Shown here piece after piece: positions 8,967-17,605 of a stretch of 64,000 nt of DNA. Every line of letters starts with the position of its first letter. The first letter of the stretch is position 1. The position numbers and the translations under genes were made by a program. The stretch comes from Acetobacter nitrogenifigens DSM 23921 = NBRC 105050 (lineage in GTDB: Bacteria; Pseudomonadota; Alphaproteobacteria; Acetobacterales; Acetobacteraceae): NCBI RefSeq assembly GCF_000429165.1, contig NZ_AUBI01000009.1, forward strand, positions 1 to 64,000, given 5' to 3'. The notes below the pieces were generated by a model, which saw only the letters and a list, made by a program, of their open reading frames with translations, did not search any database and was not told the DNA's origin.

Positions 8967-10106
8967 TTACAATTCATCCGAGCCAGAAATGAAGTAGCGT
9001 GCGGCGAGACTCGCCGCCCCGCTGGCGAAGTTTTCCGGCGCAAAGTCGCGGAACGTGACCATCGTCCCCGGTCCCTCACGATGGAGAATATGGGAATCCG
9101 CTTCCTTGCGCAGCGCATGCGCGAAAACACTGTCGTGCAGCGCCGGGTCCAGCATCACCACGACGTGGCTGGGGTCCAGCATCTGAATCAGTTGCGCCGT
9201 GGCCAGACCCAACGCCGACCCTGCCCGGTGCAGCAACGCCAACGCATCCGGTTGCCCTTTCGCCGCCAGAGCAGCCAGCGGACCGATTTCCTCAGGCAAC
9301 CCCGCTCGACGCGCGGCATTGGTGATCGCCAAAAGAGACGCGACAGTTTCAAGACACCCCTTGTTGCCGCAGCGACATGGCGCGGCCCCGAACCCTTCGA
9401 TGGCTATGGGAGCATGCGATATTTCGCCCGCGCCGCCCGCGTTGCCGCGTAGCAGACGCCTGTTGACGATGTGCGCGCAACCGATGCCGTAGCTGACGAA
9501 GACCATGCTGAAATCAGGACTTCCACGCAGCGGGCCGAATAATTGTTCGCCCAGAATCAAAGCGTTGGCGTCATTTTCCACCCAAGTCGGCAGCCCCGTG
9601 CGCTCTGTCAGCGCCGCGCCGATATCGACATTGCGCCAGCCAAGCGCTGTCGAGGCGACGCAGGTATGACGATCATGCGAAACGAAGCCGGGGAGCGCCA
9701 CGCCTACGCCTGACAGCCGCTCGGTCGATGCGCCGCCCGCAGCACGCAATTGATCGATTGCGGCAACCAGACTTTCGACGCACAGGTCTGGATCCTCCGC
9801 GCGCGGCACCTCCACGCGCGCCAGCACAGAGCCGTGCAGATCAGTCAGCACCAGCACGGCCGGATCCTGCTGCAGGGACACGCCTATGAAGCTCGCCGCG
9901 TCGGCGCGTACCGCCAGCGAAACAGACGGTCGCCCGACTCCAAACACAAGCTCCTGTTCACACAGGATATTTTGGTTCAACAAATCCCGCACGAGTCCCG
10001 AGATACTCGCCTTACTGACACCCAGTGTGCGAGCGAGGTCTGTGCGACTGCACGGTCCGCCGCGGCTGAGAGTCGTTAGTATCTGGTAATGGCCGGGCGA
10101 AAGCAT
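8967..10106 (-). CDS. ROK-family transcriptional repressor, NagC-like
   Basis: A 379-residue regulator. Residues 1-70 form a winged helix-turn-helix (LSRGGPCSRTDLARTLGVSKASISGLVRDL). A ROK sugar-binding domain follows with VENDANALILGE and the zinc motif CRCGNKGCLE. This is the layout of NagC/Mlc/XylR, which bind GlcNAc-6-P or related sugars and release DNA. The ATG at 10106 follows GGAG. It is transcribed away from the ROK kinase at 10299, so the shared 190-bp region probably carries both promoters. Likely targets are the receptor and transporter operons. The effector is inferred. Confidence 0.88.
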   Translation of the reverse strand: MLSPGHYQILTTLSRGGPCSRTDLARTLGVSKASISGLVRDLLNQNILCEQELVFGVGRPSVSLAVRADAASFIGVSLQQDPAVLVLTDLHGSVLARVEVPRAEDPDLCVESLVAAIDQLRAAGGASTERLSGVGVALPGFVSHDRHTCVASTALGWRNVDIGAALTERTGLPTWVENDANALILGEQLFGPLRGSPDFSMVFVSYGIGCAHIVNRRLLRGNAGGAGEISHAPIAIEGFGAAPCRCGNKGCLETVASLLAITNAARRAGLPEEIGPLAALAAKGQPDALALLHRAGSALGLATAQLIQMLDPSHVVVMLDPALHDSVFAHALRKEADSHILHREGPGTMVTFRDFAPENFASGAASLAARYFISGSDEL

Positions 10107-10298
10107 AGCGGCTCCAGTAGCAGCGTCCGTCCACAGAACGGCGGGAAAATGACGCCTACCATTTTTTTATGAAATGAACCATTTGCGGCGCAATCATTGT
10201 ATCTTATTTACAAAAAACCGGACGTTCGATAACCGAATTCATTCGACGGAGCCTTCCACGCAGATCGACGAGCGTGAGACAGAGATGCGGAAATTTTT
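10107..10298. promoter_or_regulatory. Divergent promoter region of repressor and kinase
   Basis: The 192-bp spacer contains an AT-rich stretch (about 10150-10220) with ATCATTGTATCTTATTTAC. The ATTGT half resembles the arm of the inverted repeat at 8879-8919, which could reflect a common operator. No complete operator is clear by eye. Confidence 0.35.
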
Positions 10299-11219
10299 AT
10301 GATTCTATGCGCGGATATCGGCGGCTCCTTTATTGATTTCGCAGTCGTCAGCCCGGACGGCCGCGTCGCCCACCGTCAGGCCGAACCGACTCCGATCCAC
10401 GATATACGGGCATTTGCCGACATCCTGACAAAACTTTGCGCGCCATGGCCTGACATAGCCCTGCACATCGCCATCGCCGGAGTCGAAAACCCGGAAACTG
10501 GCGTCGTCCACGCCGCAAATATTCCATGCCTGGCGAACGCGCCGCTAACGTCGCTTTTGCAGGAACGTACGCAGCGACAAGTTCTGATCGCCAACGACGC
10601 AGATTGCTTCGCGTTGGCAGAGGCGCGTTTTGGCGTCGCTCGCGGCCATAGAAATGTGTTCGGCGTCATTCTTGGAACAGGCGTCGGCGGCGGCCTCGTG
10701 ATCGATGGGCGTCTCGTGCGCGGCCTTGGCGGTGTGACGGGGGAATGGGGACATGGGCCATTCATCATCCCGCCTCCGGCAACGCCGCCCGGGCTCGACC
10801 TGTCCCGCGTCATTCCCTCGTTTCGATGCGGGTGCGGACAGACCGGGTGCCTCGACACCATTGCCGGAGCACGGGCGCTGGAGCGCTTGCATCTGTGGGC
10901 TGGCGGTTCGGCGGCGACCAGCAGGGAGATACTGACGCGGTGGGAGGGCGGTGAGCCTGAGGCCAGGCGGACTATGGACATCTATCTCGCCTACCTTGGA
11001 TCCGCGCTGGCGCTGGTCGTGAATACGACAGGCGCTACGATCATTCCTGTGGGAGGCGGACTTGGCGGCTCCGCGGCCCTGATCGCTGCGATCGATCGCG
11101 GCGTACGGCAGAAAATTCTGGTGCAGTGTGATGCGCCGCTGGTCGTGCAAGCAGTTTTGGGCAAAGACGCCGGCTTGCTCGGCGCTGCATGCCTTGAATG
11201 TGAGAGTGAGCGGCGCTAA
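10299..11219 (+). CDS. nagK: ROK-family sugar kinase, probable N-acetylglucosamine kinase
   Basis: A cytoplasmic kinase of 306 residues. CADIGGSFIDFAVV is the ATP phosphate-1 loop. IANDADCFALAEARFG contains the catalytic Asp. LGTGVGGGLVIDG, GGVTGEWGH and CGCGQTGCLD form the ROK signature and zinc site, with Asp where the motif usually has Glu. In this locus it should make GlcNAc-6-phosphate from GlcNAc imported by the MFS transporter, ahead of NagB. It is divergent from the ROK repressor. Glucosamine kinase is the main alternative. A weak GAG-type site precedes the ATG. A short GCGGCG/CGCCGC repeat overlaps the stop codon. Confidence 0.85.
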   Translation: MILCADIGGSFIDFAVVSPDGRVAHRQAEPTPIHDIRAFADILTKLCAPWPDIALHIAIAGVENPETGVVHAANIPCLANAPLTSLLQERTQRQVLIANDADCFALAEARFGVARGHRNVFGVILGTGVGGGLVIDGRLVRGLGGVTGEWGHGPFIIPPPATPPGLDLSRVIPSFRCGCGQTGCLDTIAGARALERLHLWAGGSAATSREILTRWEGGEPEARRTMDIYLAYLGSALALVVNTTGATIIPVGGGLGGSAALIAAIDRGVRQKILVQCDAPLVVQAVLGKDAGLLGAACLECESERR

Positions 11220-11625
11220 CGCCGCATCGTGACGTAAGACCCGCGCCCGAAACGCGCGAACAGTTATCCAATCATTCGCGAAATGAGTGCGTATGTTCAG
11301 GGATTATTTTACCCTGCGATGAACGGCGCCTCAAGGCGCTTGTCGCCCGCACATTTTCCGTCTTCGCAGTCTTACGTATCGCAGGCGTGGTATTTGAGAA
11401 GTCGGAGAACCTTTGCATCGCTTGCACACGGCGCCTTCCGCCGGACGGAAAACGCCGGGACTTGCAAAATTGTGCGGCGGACTGACGGCCGTGCACGGTT
11501 TCGCACGGCGACATCTTTAGATTGGCGCGCTCAGGAACCCCCCCCCCGCACGTCTCGGCCCGCGAACAAGCCGTATTTTTGCTCTGGCGAAATTTTACCC
11601 GGTCCGTCGAGGTCGGGCGATCGCC
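11220..11625. other. Spacer without a recognisable gene
   Basis: About 400 bases between the kinase and the lipoprotein gene, which converge. It has a 10-base C run near 11538-11547, but no frame with both a plausible start site and a recognisable product. Confidence 0.4.
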
Positions 11626-12063
11626 TTACCGGCAGACGCGTCGCGTGCCGTCCGATGCGATGTAGGTCAGCGTCGCCGGGTCAAAGCAGGCGTTTTGCAC
11701 GCAGCTGTCGCCACTCGACAGAGGTTGGGGATAAATCGATGCGCCAGTCGCGTTCGCTTCCTGCGCCGCAGCGCCGCATAGCGGCGTATTGTTTGGCGCA
11801 GAAGGATCGTTGACCAGCTTCGTCCCTTCCGGCGGCGGAATCTCCGCCACTGTGCCCGGGGGGAAGTCCTGCGGTGGTATGCGCTTTGGCGCCTCCGCAG
11901 GCGGCTGAGCGTCAGCGGAAGGCTGAGAGGCGGACTCGGTGTCCGCGCAACCAGACAGACCTGCAAGACAAAGAGCCAGAACCGGCAGCAGCGCCGAACG
12001 CCGCAGACCAGAGCCGAAACGCAGGGAGAAACGCGAAAACGTTGGAGAATTGAACCTGTGCAT
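11626..12063 (-). CDS. Small proline-rich lipoprotein of unknown function
   Basis: A 145-residue protein. The start at 12063 has AGGTGAGG upstream and gives a signal peptide with a lipobox (LALCLAGLSGC), so the mature protein should be a lipid-anchored envelope protein. A proline-rich spacer (PPAEAPKRIPPQDFPPG) follows, then a C-terminal part with four cysteines (PLCGAAA, SGDSCVQNACF, RRVCR) that could form disulfides. It lies 47 bases after secB on the same strand. I do not recognise the family. Confidence 0.65.
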   Translation of the reverse strand: MHRFNSPTFSRFSLRFGSGLRRSALLPVLALCLAGLSGCADTESASQPSADAQPPAEAPKRIPPQDFPPGTVAEIPPPEGTKLVNDPSAPNNTPLCGAAAQEANATGASIYPQPLSSGDSCVQNACFDPATLTYIASDGTRRVCR

Positions 12064-12110
12064 CGCGTCGATAATCCTCACCTTGCGTCCCGAAGGGTGA
12101 ATCAACCCGA

Positions 12111-12620
12111 TCAGGCGTTGCCGGCTGTCTGCGGGAACTCGGCGCGACGCGCCTGCCACAGGGCGACGAAGTCGATCGGCTGCAGCACAACCGGCGGGAA
12201 TCCGCCATCACGCGTCACATCGCCCATGATGTTACGGGCATAGGGGAAAATCAGACGCGGCACTTCGACGAGCAGCATCGGCTCGACCAGTTCCGGCGGC
12301 GCGTTGGTAAGCGTAACGACAGCGGCGTAGGTCAGCTCAGCGATGAACACCTTGCGGCCGGCGGGACCACCTTCGGTCTCCGGAGCTTCGCTCGCTTCCG
12401 ACTTGATGGTCAGAGCGACTTCGAACACCTGTTGGTCGTTTTGCAGGCGGTTCGCCTGAACGTCGATGTTCACAGAGATCTGCGGCGCGGCGCGCAGGGA
12501 GGCGAAAATCTCGGCTCCGGCCGGAACCTCGAACGACAGGTCCTTGGTGTACTGCAGGTTGATCGCCAGCGGCAGAGCAGGCGGCGCTCCCTCGGCGATG
12601 GTCTGGTTCGTGTCGGACAT
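12111..12620 (-). CDS. secB: Protein-export chaperone SecB
   Basis: A 169-residue cytoplasmic chaperone that keeps preproteins unfolded and hands them to SecA. The conserved core is clear: LPLAINLQYTKDLSFEVP, ISVNIDVQANRL, FEVALTIKSEA, FIAELTYAAVVTL, and the hallmark LIFPYARNIMGDVTRDGGFPPVVLQPIDF. The C-terminal end is short and acidic to neutral. The length matches alphaproteobacterial SecB. The divergently oriented Tim44-like gene nearby is a common alphaproteobacterial neighbourhood. Confidence 0.96.
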   Translation of the reverse strand: MSDTNQTIAEGAPPALPLAINLQYTKDLSFEVPAGAEIFASLRAAPQISVNIDVQANRLQNDQQVFEVALTIKSEASEAPETEGGPAGRKVFIAELTYAAVVTLTNAPPELVEPMLLVEVPRLIFPYARNIMGDVTRDGGFPPVVLQPIDFVALWQARRAEFPQTAGNA

Positions 12621-12735
12621 GTGGTCGATTCCTTCGTCTCGTGCCGTGGTAGGGCTCCCGCGGCGGTAGCATGGCGTGCGCGCTTCGCCAACCGTCTCGC
12701 GGCCGGAAGATTATTGAAGCTTCAGCCCGGCGCGA

Positions 12736-13272
12736 TCAGTGTGTCAAAGGCGCCGTCGGGTCGAGGCGACGCCAACTCCCGTTCTCCATGCTCACGCGAG
12801 CAAAGGCGACGAGAAAACCCCAGTGGGAAACGACCAGCGTGTGCGGCCACTCCGGGTCCGCCGCCATCTCCGCGCGGAAGAGGGCGGCGCGTTCCTCCAC
12901 TTCTTCAGGTGTTTCAACGCCTTCAGTCCACCACTGCTCCTCCAGCCCGGAGAAATCGAGTCCTGGCCATTGCAGCGCCAGTTGAGCAGGCGGAGAGCCG
13001 ATATCGCACGAAAACGCCGCGCGCTCCCGGATGAGCGGGCGCACTTGAGGCGTCAGGGAGAGCGCTCGCGCAACCGGCGCGGCAGTTTGCAGGGCGCGCG
13101 TGAACGGAGAGACGAGAATCCGGCGGATCTTCTGCCCGGCCAGCGCCGTCACGAGCGCGTCCGCCTGCGCCAGACCATGCGTGGACAACGGAGGGTCGGA
13201 GATGCCCGGATCGCGCCGCGTGGCGGTGAACAGGCGATTGAACTCGCTTTCGCAATGTCTGAGAACGATCAT
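12736..13272 (-). CDS. Histidine phosphatase superfamily protein
   Basis: A 178-residue protein of the phosphoglycerate mutase-like fold. The N-terminal active-site motif is LRHCESEFN, with Cys where RHG is usual. SPFTRALQTA carries the second conserved Arg, and LVVSHWGFL the catalytic His near the C-terminus. ATG 13272 puts the conserved MIVLRH strand at the N-terminus; a TTG at 13308 would add 12 residues. Neither has a good binding site. The substrate is unknown; a small-molecule or sugar phosphate is usual for the group. Confidence 0.82.
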   Translation of the reverse strand: MIVLRHCESEFNRLFTATRRDPGISDPPLSTHGLAQADALVTALAGQKIRRILVSPFTRALQTAAPVARALSLTPQVRPLIRERAAFSCDIGSPPAQLALQWPGLDFSGLEEQWWTEGVETPEEVEERAALFRAEMAADPEWPHTLVVSHWGFLVAFARVSMENGSWRRLDPTAPLTH

Positions 13273-13486
13273 GCTTTTGAGATAAGGCCTCAGGCCGCCG
13301 CTCGGCAATGTTTTTGAGACCCTGCCTCCTATCGCTCTTCGCAGCGTGAAACGGGCAGGCCCGGCGGCGCGGCTGGCGCTATAGACCGTCGGTCATTGCG
13401 CCAGCCTGCGCCGCTGCCTATTCTATCGTATCTGGACCAGACGTTCGGGGCGCGTCAGAGCGTGACGCCTTGGGCATGAACTACGG

Positions 13487-14173
13487 ATGACGCCGCACAT
13501 GGACTTCTCCCTCGGCCACTTTCCGGTCGATCTCGTTCTCTTCGCCCTGATCGCGGCGTTTCTCGCCCTTCGCTTGCGTAGCGTTCTGGGCAAGAAGGCG
13601 GGGCTTCAGGCTGCGCCCGTGGCGCCGCCGATGGCGCGCGAACCCGTTGGCCCCATTATCGAAGGACGACCGGAGCAAAGTTCGACGACGAAATTCGACA
13701 TTCCGGCGTCCGGCACACGCCTCGGGCAGGTCCTCACAGCCGTGACGGAGAAGGATCGCGGCTTTACCCCGCAGCAGTTCCTGACCGGTGTGGAAGGCGC
13801 GTTTCGTCAGGTCGTCACAGCGTTTGCGGCCGGAGATCGCGCCGTGCTGCAGGAGCGGTTGACGCCGGAAGCCTTCACTGCGTTTGACGCCGCGATCACT
13901 GCGCGCGAAGCAGCCGGACAAACTCAGCGTAGCGAGATTCGCGGCATCAACTCGATCGCGATCGAAGATGTCAGGATGGCGGACATCGCTGCCGGCACTG
14001 CGGTCTCGATCGACGCACGTGTGGTGTCGGACCAGATCAGCCTGACCGTCGATTCTAACGGGCAGCCTGTGCACGGCACGGAATCTGTGACCGAATTCTC
14101 CGATCTCTGGACATTCGAGCGCCTTCTCAACGCTGGCTCCAGCTGGCGCCTGTCTGCCGCGCGGAGCGCCTGA
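13487..14173 (+). CDS. Tim44/TimA-family membrane adaptor protein
   Basis: A 228-residue protein with one N-terminal membrane segment (PVDLVLFALIAAFLALRLRSVLG), a variable linker, and a C-terminal Tim44-like domain (residues about 90-225) with FLTGVEGAFRQVVTAFAAGD, LLTPEAF-type loops and EFSDLWTFER. Bacterial relatives are single-pass inner-membrane proteins near secB in many Alphaproteobacteria, with a proposed envelope-protein role. ATG 13499 is an alternative start. It lies just upstream of the DNA methylase on the same strand. Confidence 0.85.
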   Translation: MTPHMDFSLGHFPVDLVLFALIAAFLALRLRSVLGKKAGLQAAPVAPPMAREPVGPIIEGRPEQSSTTKFDIPASGTRLGQVLTAVTEKDRGFTPQQFLTGVEGAFRQVVTAFAAGDRAVLQERLTPEAFTAFDAAITAREAAGQTQRSEIRGINSIAIEDVRMADIAAGTAVSIDARVVSDQISLTVDSNGQPVHGTESVTEFSDLWTFERLLNAGSSWRLSAARSA

Positions 14174-14207
14174 CGCTGCACAGGCTCGCCCGGAGCGCTA
14201 AAGCCAT

Positions 14208-15134
14208 ATGCCTGTGAAGCCTTCGAAGCCGACCCCCAGACGGTCGGAAGCGGGTGAGCACGCCACAAAAGCGTCGCCTCTATCGCCTAAAGCGCCTTCC
14301 TCCGTCGCCCCGGCGACGAAGCCTGCCCGCCTTCGCCGTTTTCATGTCGCCGGGCAGGAAATCGTGCTTGGCGACTGCCTTCAAGCGCTTCAACGCATGA
14401 AGGCGGGCGAAATCGACGTTGTGGTCACTTCGCCACCCTATAATATCGGCCTGGGCTACGCGAAGTACCGCGATCGGCGTCGGGAGGACGAGTACCTCGA
14501 CTGGATGATTGAGGTCGCGACTGAAATTCGCCGCGTGCTCCGGCCCGACGGCTCGTTTTTCCTCAACATCGCAGGCACGTCCGCAGAGCCCTGGCTGCCG
14601 TTCGAACTTGCAGTGCGCCTGCGCTCCCTGTTCGCGCTGCAGAACCATATCTCGTGGGTGAAATCGATCGCGATTCCGGGCGATTCCGTGGGGCATTTCA
14701 AGCCGGTCAACAGCGCCCGCTACGTCAACCGGAACCATGAGCACCTGTTCCATCTCACGCTGAAGGGCGACGTACTGCTGGATCGGCTGGCAGCAGGCGT
14801 GCCGTTCAAGGATAAAAGCAACATCGCACGGCGCGGCCACGCGCAGGACCGCCGCTGTCGCGGCGACACTTGGTTCGTGCCGTATGAAACGGTTCAGGAT
14901 CGGTTACAGAAATTCAATCACCCCGGCACGTTCCCGGTGCAATTGCCCGAGCTTTGTATCCGCTTGCATGGCAAACCGAACGCCCGTGTTCTTGACCCGT
15001 TTATGGGGACCGGGACGACCCTTCTGGCCGCCGCGCGACTGGGCGCGCGCGGGATCGGGCTTGAAATTGATCCGTCCTATGTCGCCGTCGCGCGCCAACG
15101 GTTGAGCGAGGGGCCAACAGGCGACGATGCCTGA
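14208..15134 (+). CDS. Beta-class DNA methyltransferase (N4-cytosine / N6-adenine type)
   Basis: A 308-residue enzyme that transfers methyl from S-adenosylmethionine to an exocyclic amine in DNA. Motif IV, TSPPYNIGLGY (about residues 76-86), precedes motif I, LDPFMGTGTT near residue 265, which defines the beta class. LEIDPSYVAVARQRL completes the cofactor site. The SPPY form is commoner in N4-cytosine enzymes, while DPPY is usual for adenine, so the base is uncertain. No restriction endonuclease gene adjoins it, so it may be a solitary, perhaps regulatory, methylase. GGAGCG precedes ATG 14208, 34 bases after the Tim44-like gene. Confidence 0.88.
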   Translation: MPVKPSKPTPRRSEAGEHATKASPLSPKAPSSVAPATKPARLRRFHVAGQEIVLGDCLQALQRMKAGEIDVVVTSPPYNIGLGYAKYRDRRREDEYLDWMIEVATEIRRVLRPDGSFFLNIAGTSAEPWLPFELAVRLRSLFALQNHISWVKSIAIPGDSVGHFKPVNSARYVNRNHEHLFHLTLKGDVLLDRLAAGVPFKDKSNIARRGHAQDRRCRGDTWFVPYETVQDRLQKFNHPGTFPVQLPELCIRLHGKPNARVLDPFMGTGTTLLAAARLGARGIGLEIDPSYVAVARQRLSEGPTGDDA

Positions 15135-15156
15135 TCGACATAGTCGATTGTTTTCA

Positions 15157-15174
15157 TCAAAATTATTATTTTGA
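15157..15174. promoter_or_regulatory. TCAAAAT/ATTTTGA inverted repeat before the peroxidase gene
   Basis: A perfect 7-bp inverted repeat with a 4-base spacer in a short AT-rich stretch between the methylase and the peroxidase gene. It could be an operator in the peroxidase promoter or a weak terminator of the methylase gene. It does not match the FNR consensus. Confidence 0.3.
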
Positions 15175-15200
15175 CAGATTAACTCACACCCCTCACATCG

Positions 15201-16661
15201 ATGCACGGAATGCATGGCATCGACATGGGGGCGCAGGTGAAACGCATTGTTCTGGGAATCGCAGGGGCTGGTCTGCTCGCCTACGGCGCTACGGTTGCTT
15301 ATCTGACGCATTATGATCGCGCTGGCGCACCTACGCTTCCGGCAGAATCCCCAACGCGGCATAACCCCGTCGCTCTGGCCGCATTCAACGCGCTGGATGA
15401 AGCGCGTTGTGATTACTGCCATACGCAGGGCGCCGCCCTCCCCTTTTATGCAAGCCTACCGGGCGCTCATCAACTGATGCAGCACGACCTGCGTGAAGGC
15501 CTGCGTCATTTCCGAATGGAGCCGGTGATCGAGGCGTTTCGTAAAGGCGACGCGCCGAGCGAAGAACAGTTGTCGCGCATCGAAGAAGTCATCCAGCAGA
15601 ACCGGATGCCTCCGGCGCAGTATTTGCTGATGCACTGGCACGCGCATCTGTCCGGCGATCAGCGTAACGCCATTCTGGATTGGGTGAAGGCGGAGCGACG
15701 CGCGCACTACCAGACGGCCGGGGTCGCTCCCGCTTTCGCCGCCGAACCGGTGCAGCCCATCCCCGAGAGCCTGCCAGTCGATAAGGACAAGGTCGTTCTC
15801 GGAGAAAAACTGTTTTTCGACAAACGCCTTTCCGGCGACGGCACGCTGAACTGCGCGAGTTGCCATGGGCTCGACAAAGGCGGCGTCGACAATCTGGTGA
15901 CGGCGACCGGCATCAAGGGCCAGAAAGGCCCCATCAATGCGCCGACCGTCTACAACTCGGCCTACAACATCGTCCAGTTCTGGAACGGGCGGGCAAAGAC
16001 TCTGGCCGATCAGGCGGCGGGTCCAGTCATGAACCCGCTGGAGATGGGGTCACACGACTGGTCGGAAGTCGCGGGAAAACTGTCGTCCGATCCATATTAT
16101 ACCGATGCGTTCGCCCGCCTTTATCCCGACCAGCCTATCGGCAAGGACACGATCACCGACGCGATCGCGGAATACGAAAAAACGCTGATAACGCCGGATA
16201 GCCGCTTCGACCTGTATCTGAAGGGCGACGCCTCGGCACTGAACGCGCAGGAAAAGCACGGTTACGAACTCTTCAAGAGCGTTGGCTGTTCCGGCTGTCA
16301 TAACGGCCCCGCCATGGGCGGCGGCGCAATGGAAGTCATGGGCCTGGAAGGCGATTACTTCCATGAACGCGGAGGCGCGCTGACCGACGCCGACAGCGGA
16401 CGCATCGCAGTGACGCAGGACGAACTCGATCGCCAGCGGTTTCTTGTGCCTACGTTGCGTAATGTCGCGCTAACAGGCCCGTGGTTCCACGACGGAAGCG
16501 CTAAGACGCTGGAGCAGGCCGTGCGTGAAATGGCGCGCTATCAGACCCCGCGGCGCGATCTGTCAGACGGCGATATCGAGGATATCACCGCCTTTTTGAA
16601 AACGCTTACCGGACGTTACAACGGCAAGCCGCTGGATGCGACGTCCGGCGCCGCACAATAA
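15201..16661 (+). CDS. Triheme cytochrome c peroxidase, membrane-anchored
   Basis: A protein of up to 486 residues that reduces hydrogen peroxide in the periplasm with electrons from the respiratory chain. It has an N-terminal membrane anchor (IVLGIAGAGLLAYGATVAYL) and three haem c sites: CDYCH near residue 73, CASCH near 220 and CSGCH near 364. The last two belong to the classic diheme peroxidase core (KLFFDKRLSGDGTLNCASCH, NAPTVYNSAYN, LVPTLRNVALTGPWFHDG). The extra N-terminal haem domain is the layout of E. coli YhjA-type quinol peroxidases, which can use the quinol pool directly. ATG 15225 and GTG 15237 are alternative starts; GTG 15237 has GGGGGCG before it. Confidence 0.92.
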   Translation: MHGMHGIDMGAQVKRIVLGIAGAGLLAYGATVAYLTHYDRAGAPTLPAESPTRHNPVALAAFNALDEARCDYCHTQGAALPFYASLPGAHQLMQHDLREGLRHFRMEPVIEAFRKGDAPSEEQLSRIEEVIQQNRMPPAQYLLMHWHAHLSGDQRNAILDWVKAERRAHYQTAGVAPAFAAEPVQPIPESLPVDKDKVVLGEKLFFDKRLSGDGTLNCASCHGLDKGGVDNLVTATGIKGQKGPINAPTVYNSAYNIVQFWNGRAKTLADQAAGPVMNPLEMGSHDWSEVAGKLSSDPYYTDAFARLYPDQPIGKDTITDAIAEYEKTLITPDSRFDLYLKGDASALNAQEKHGYELFKSVGCSGCHNGPAMGGGAMEVMGLEGDYFHERGGALTDADSGRIAVTQDELDRQRFLVPTLRNVALTGPWFHDGSAKTLEQAVREMARYQTPRRDLSDGDIEDITAFLKTLTGRYNGKPLDATSGAAQ

Positions 16662-16677
16662 CGACAGTCCGGTCGGC

Positions 16678-16695
16678 CGACGGCTTTCACCGTCG
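16678..16695 (+). terminator. Possible terminator after the peroxidase gene
   Basis: A CGACGG/CCGTCG stem with a 6-base loop lies 17 bases after the stop, with a T5 run about 12 bases further on. The stem is short and the T-run is not adjacent, so this is a weak call. Confidence 0.35.
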
Positions 16696-17605
16696 CGCCG
16701 CCCGGGTTTTTGAGACGCAGTGCTCCGACGTCTTCGCACCGGGCTTTACGTCGGTAATTTCAAGAAGATTGTTTGACGTTCTGCCCTATGGCGGCGGACC
16801 GGGACTACGGCCCGCAGCGCCGGGCTCAGGCGTGACAGCAGGGCTGCACAAAGTCGGACTTCTGATATTCGTCCATCCCGCAAATACTGTTGGTTCACGC
16901 TAGGCTTGTGAAGGCCTCAGGAGTACAAGCGACAGCTGGCGCGTTCAGGAAAGACGCTCCGCTGCCGCCATGCACGCTACCGCAGCCCTCCAGCACAAAC
17001 CCTCGGGCACACATACATCTCGACATGCGCCCCGTGTGAACGGCGCATTTTACAATCGGCTCCGATGCTCCGCCGGCAATCGGTGACGCCCCGCCGTGTA
17101 ACCACCGGCCGCCGCATTAGTGGCGAACGGAGTGTCGTCCAACTCAAACGTCCGTGCCTGCGCTGGGGTCAAGAAGCGTTGCGGACACCACCGCACTTGA
17201 ATCGAGCACGAAAAAAGCGCCTCGCCCTGCCCCTCCCAGAATTTCCAGATGCCAGTGTCGACACTCTCAATCTATTTGCGGGGCCATAAGCCGTCCATCA
17301 ACCATATCCTGAAGAAACGCAGCGTGCTGGATCGTCAAGTGCGTCGTACGTTTGGAGCGGCGTTTCCACTCCGACAGCAGACGCCAGACAGCACGACATG
17401 CACGCCAAACAAACCCCCACGAGCGCGTCCCGCAAAGATTCAAGAAATCGATGCATCTTTTTCGAAACAAAATATCGGCGCTTCTTAGGAAAATTCTAAG
17501 CAAGCCCTATCAATTCAATTGTTTCGATCTCGTTGGAATTTCACTAGCAAGGATTACGCGCCTCTGACAGAGGCTTCATATGTCCGTTCAGGAGAGACCT
17601 CCGGC
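16696..17605. other. Long spacer without a recognisable gene
   Basis: About 900 bases between the peroxidase and monooxygenase genes. Several frames of 60-80 codons occur on both strands, but none has a convincing start or a protein I recognise. It turns AT-rich after about 17440, which probably includes the promoter of the next gene. Confidence 0.4.

Noticed and set aside
11538..11547. Run of ten C as a phase-variation tract
   Set aside because: It does not lie in a supported gene or close to a clear promoter.
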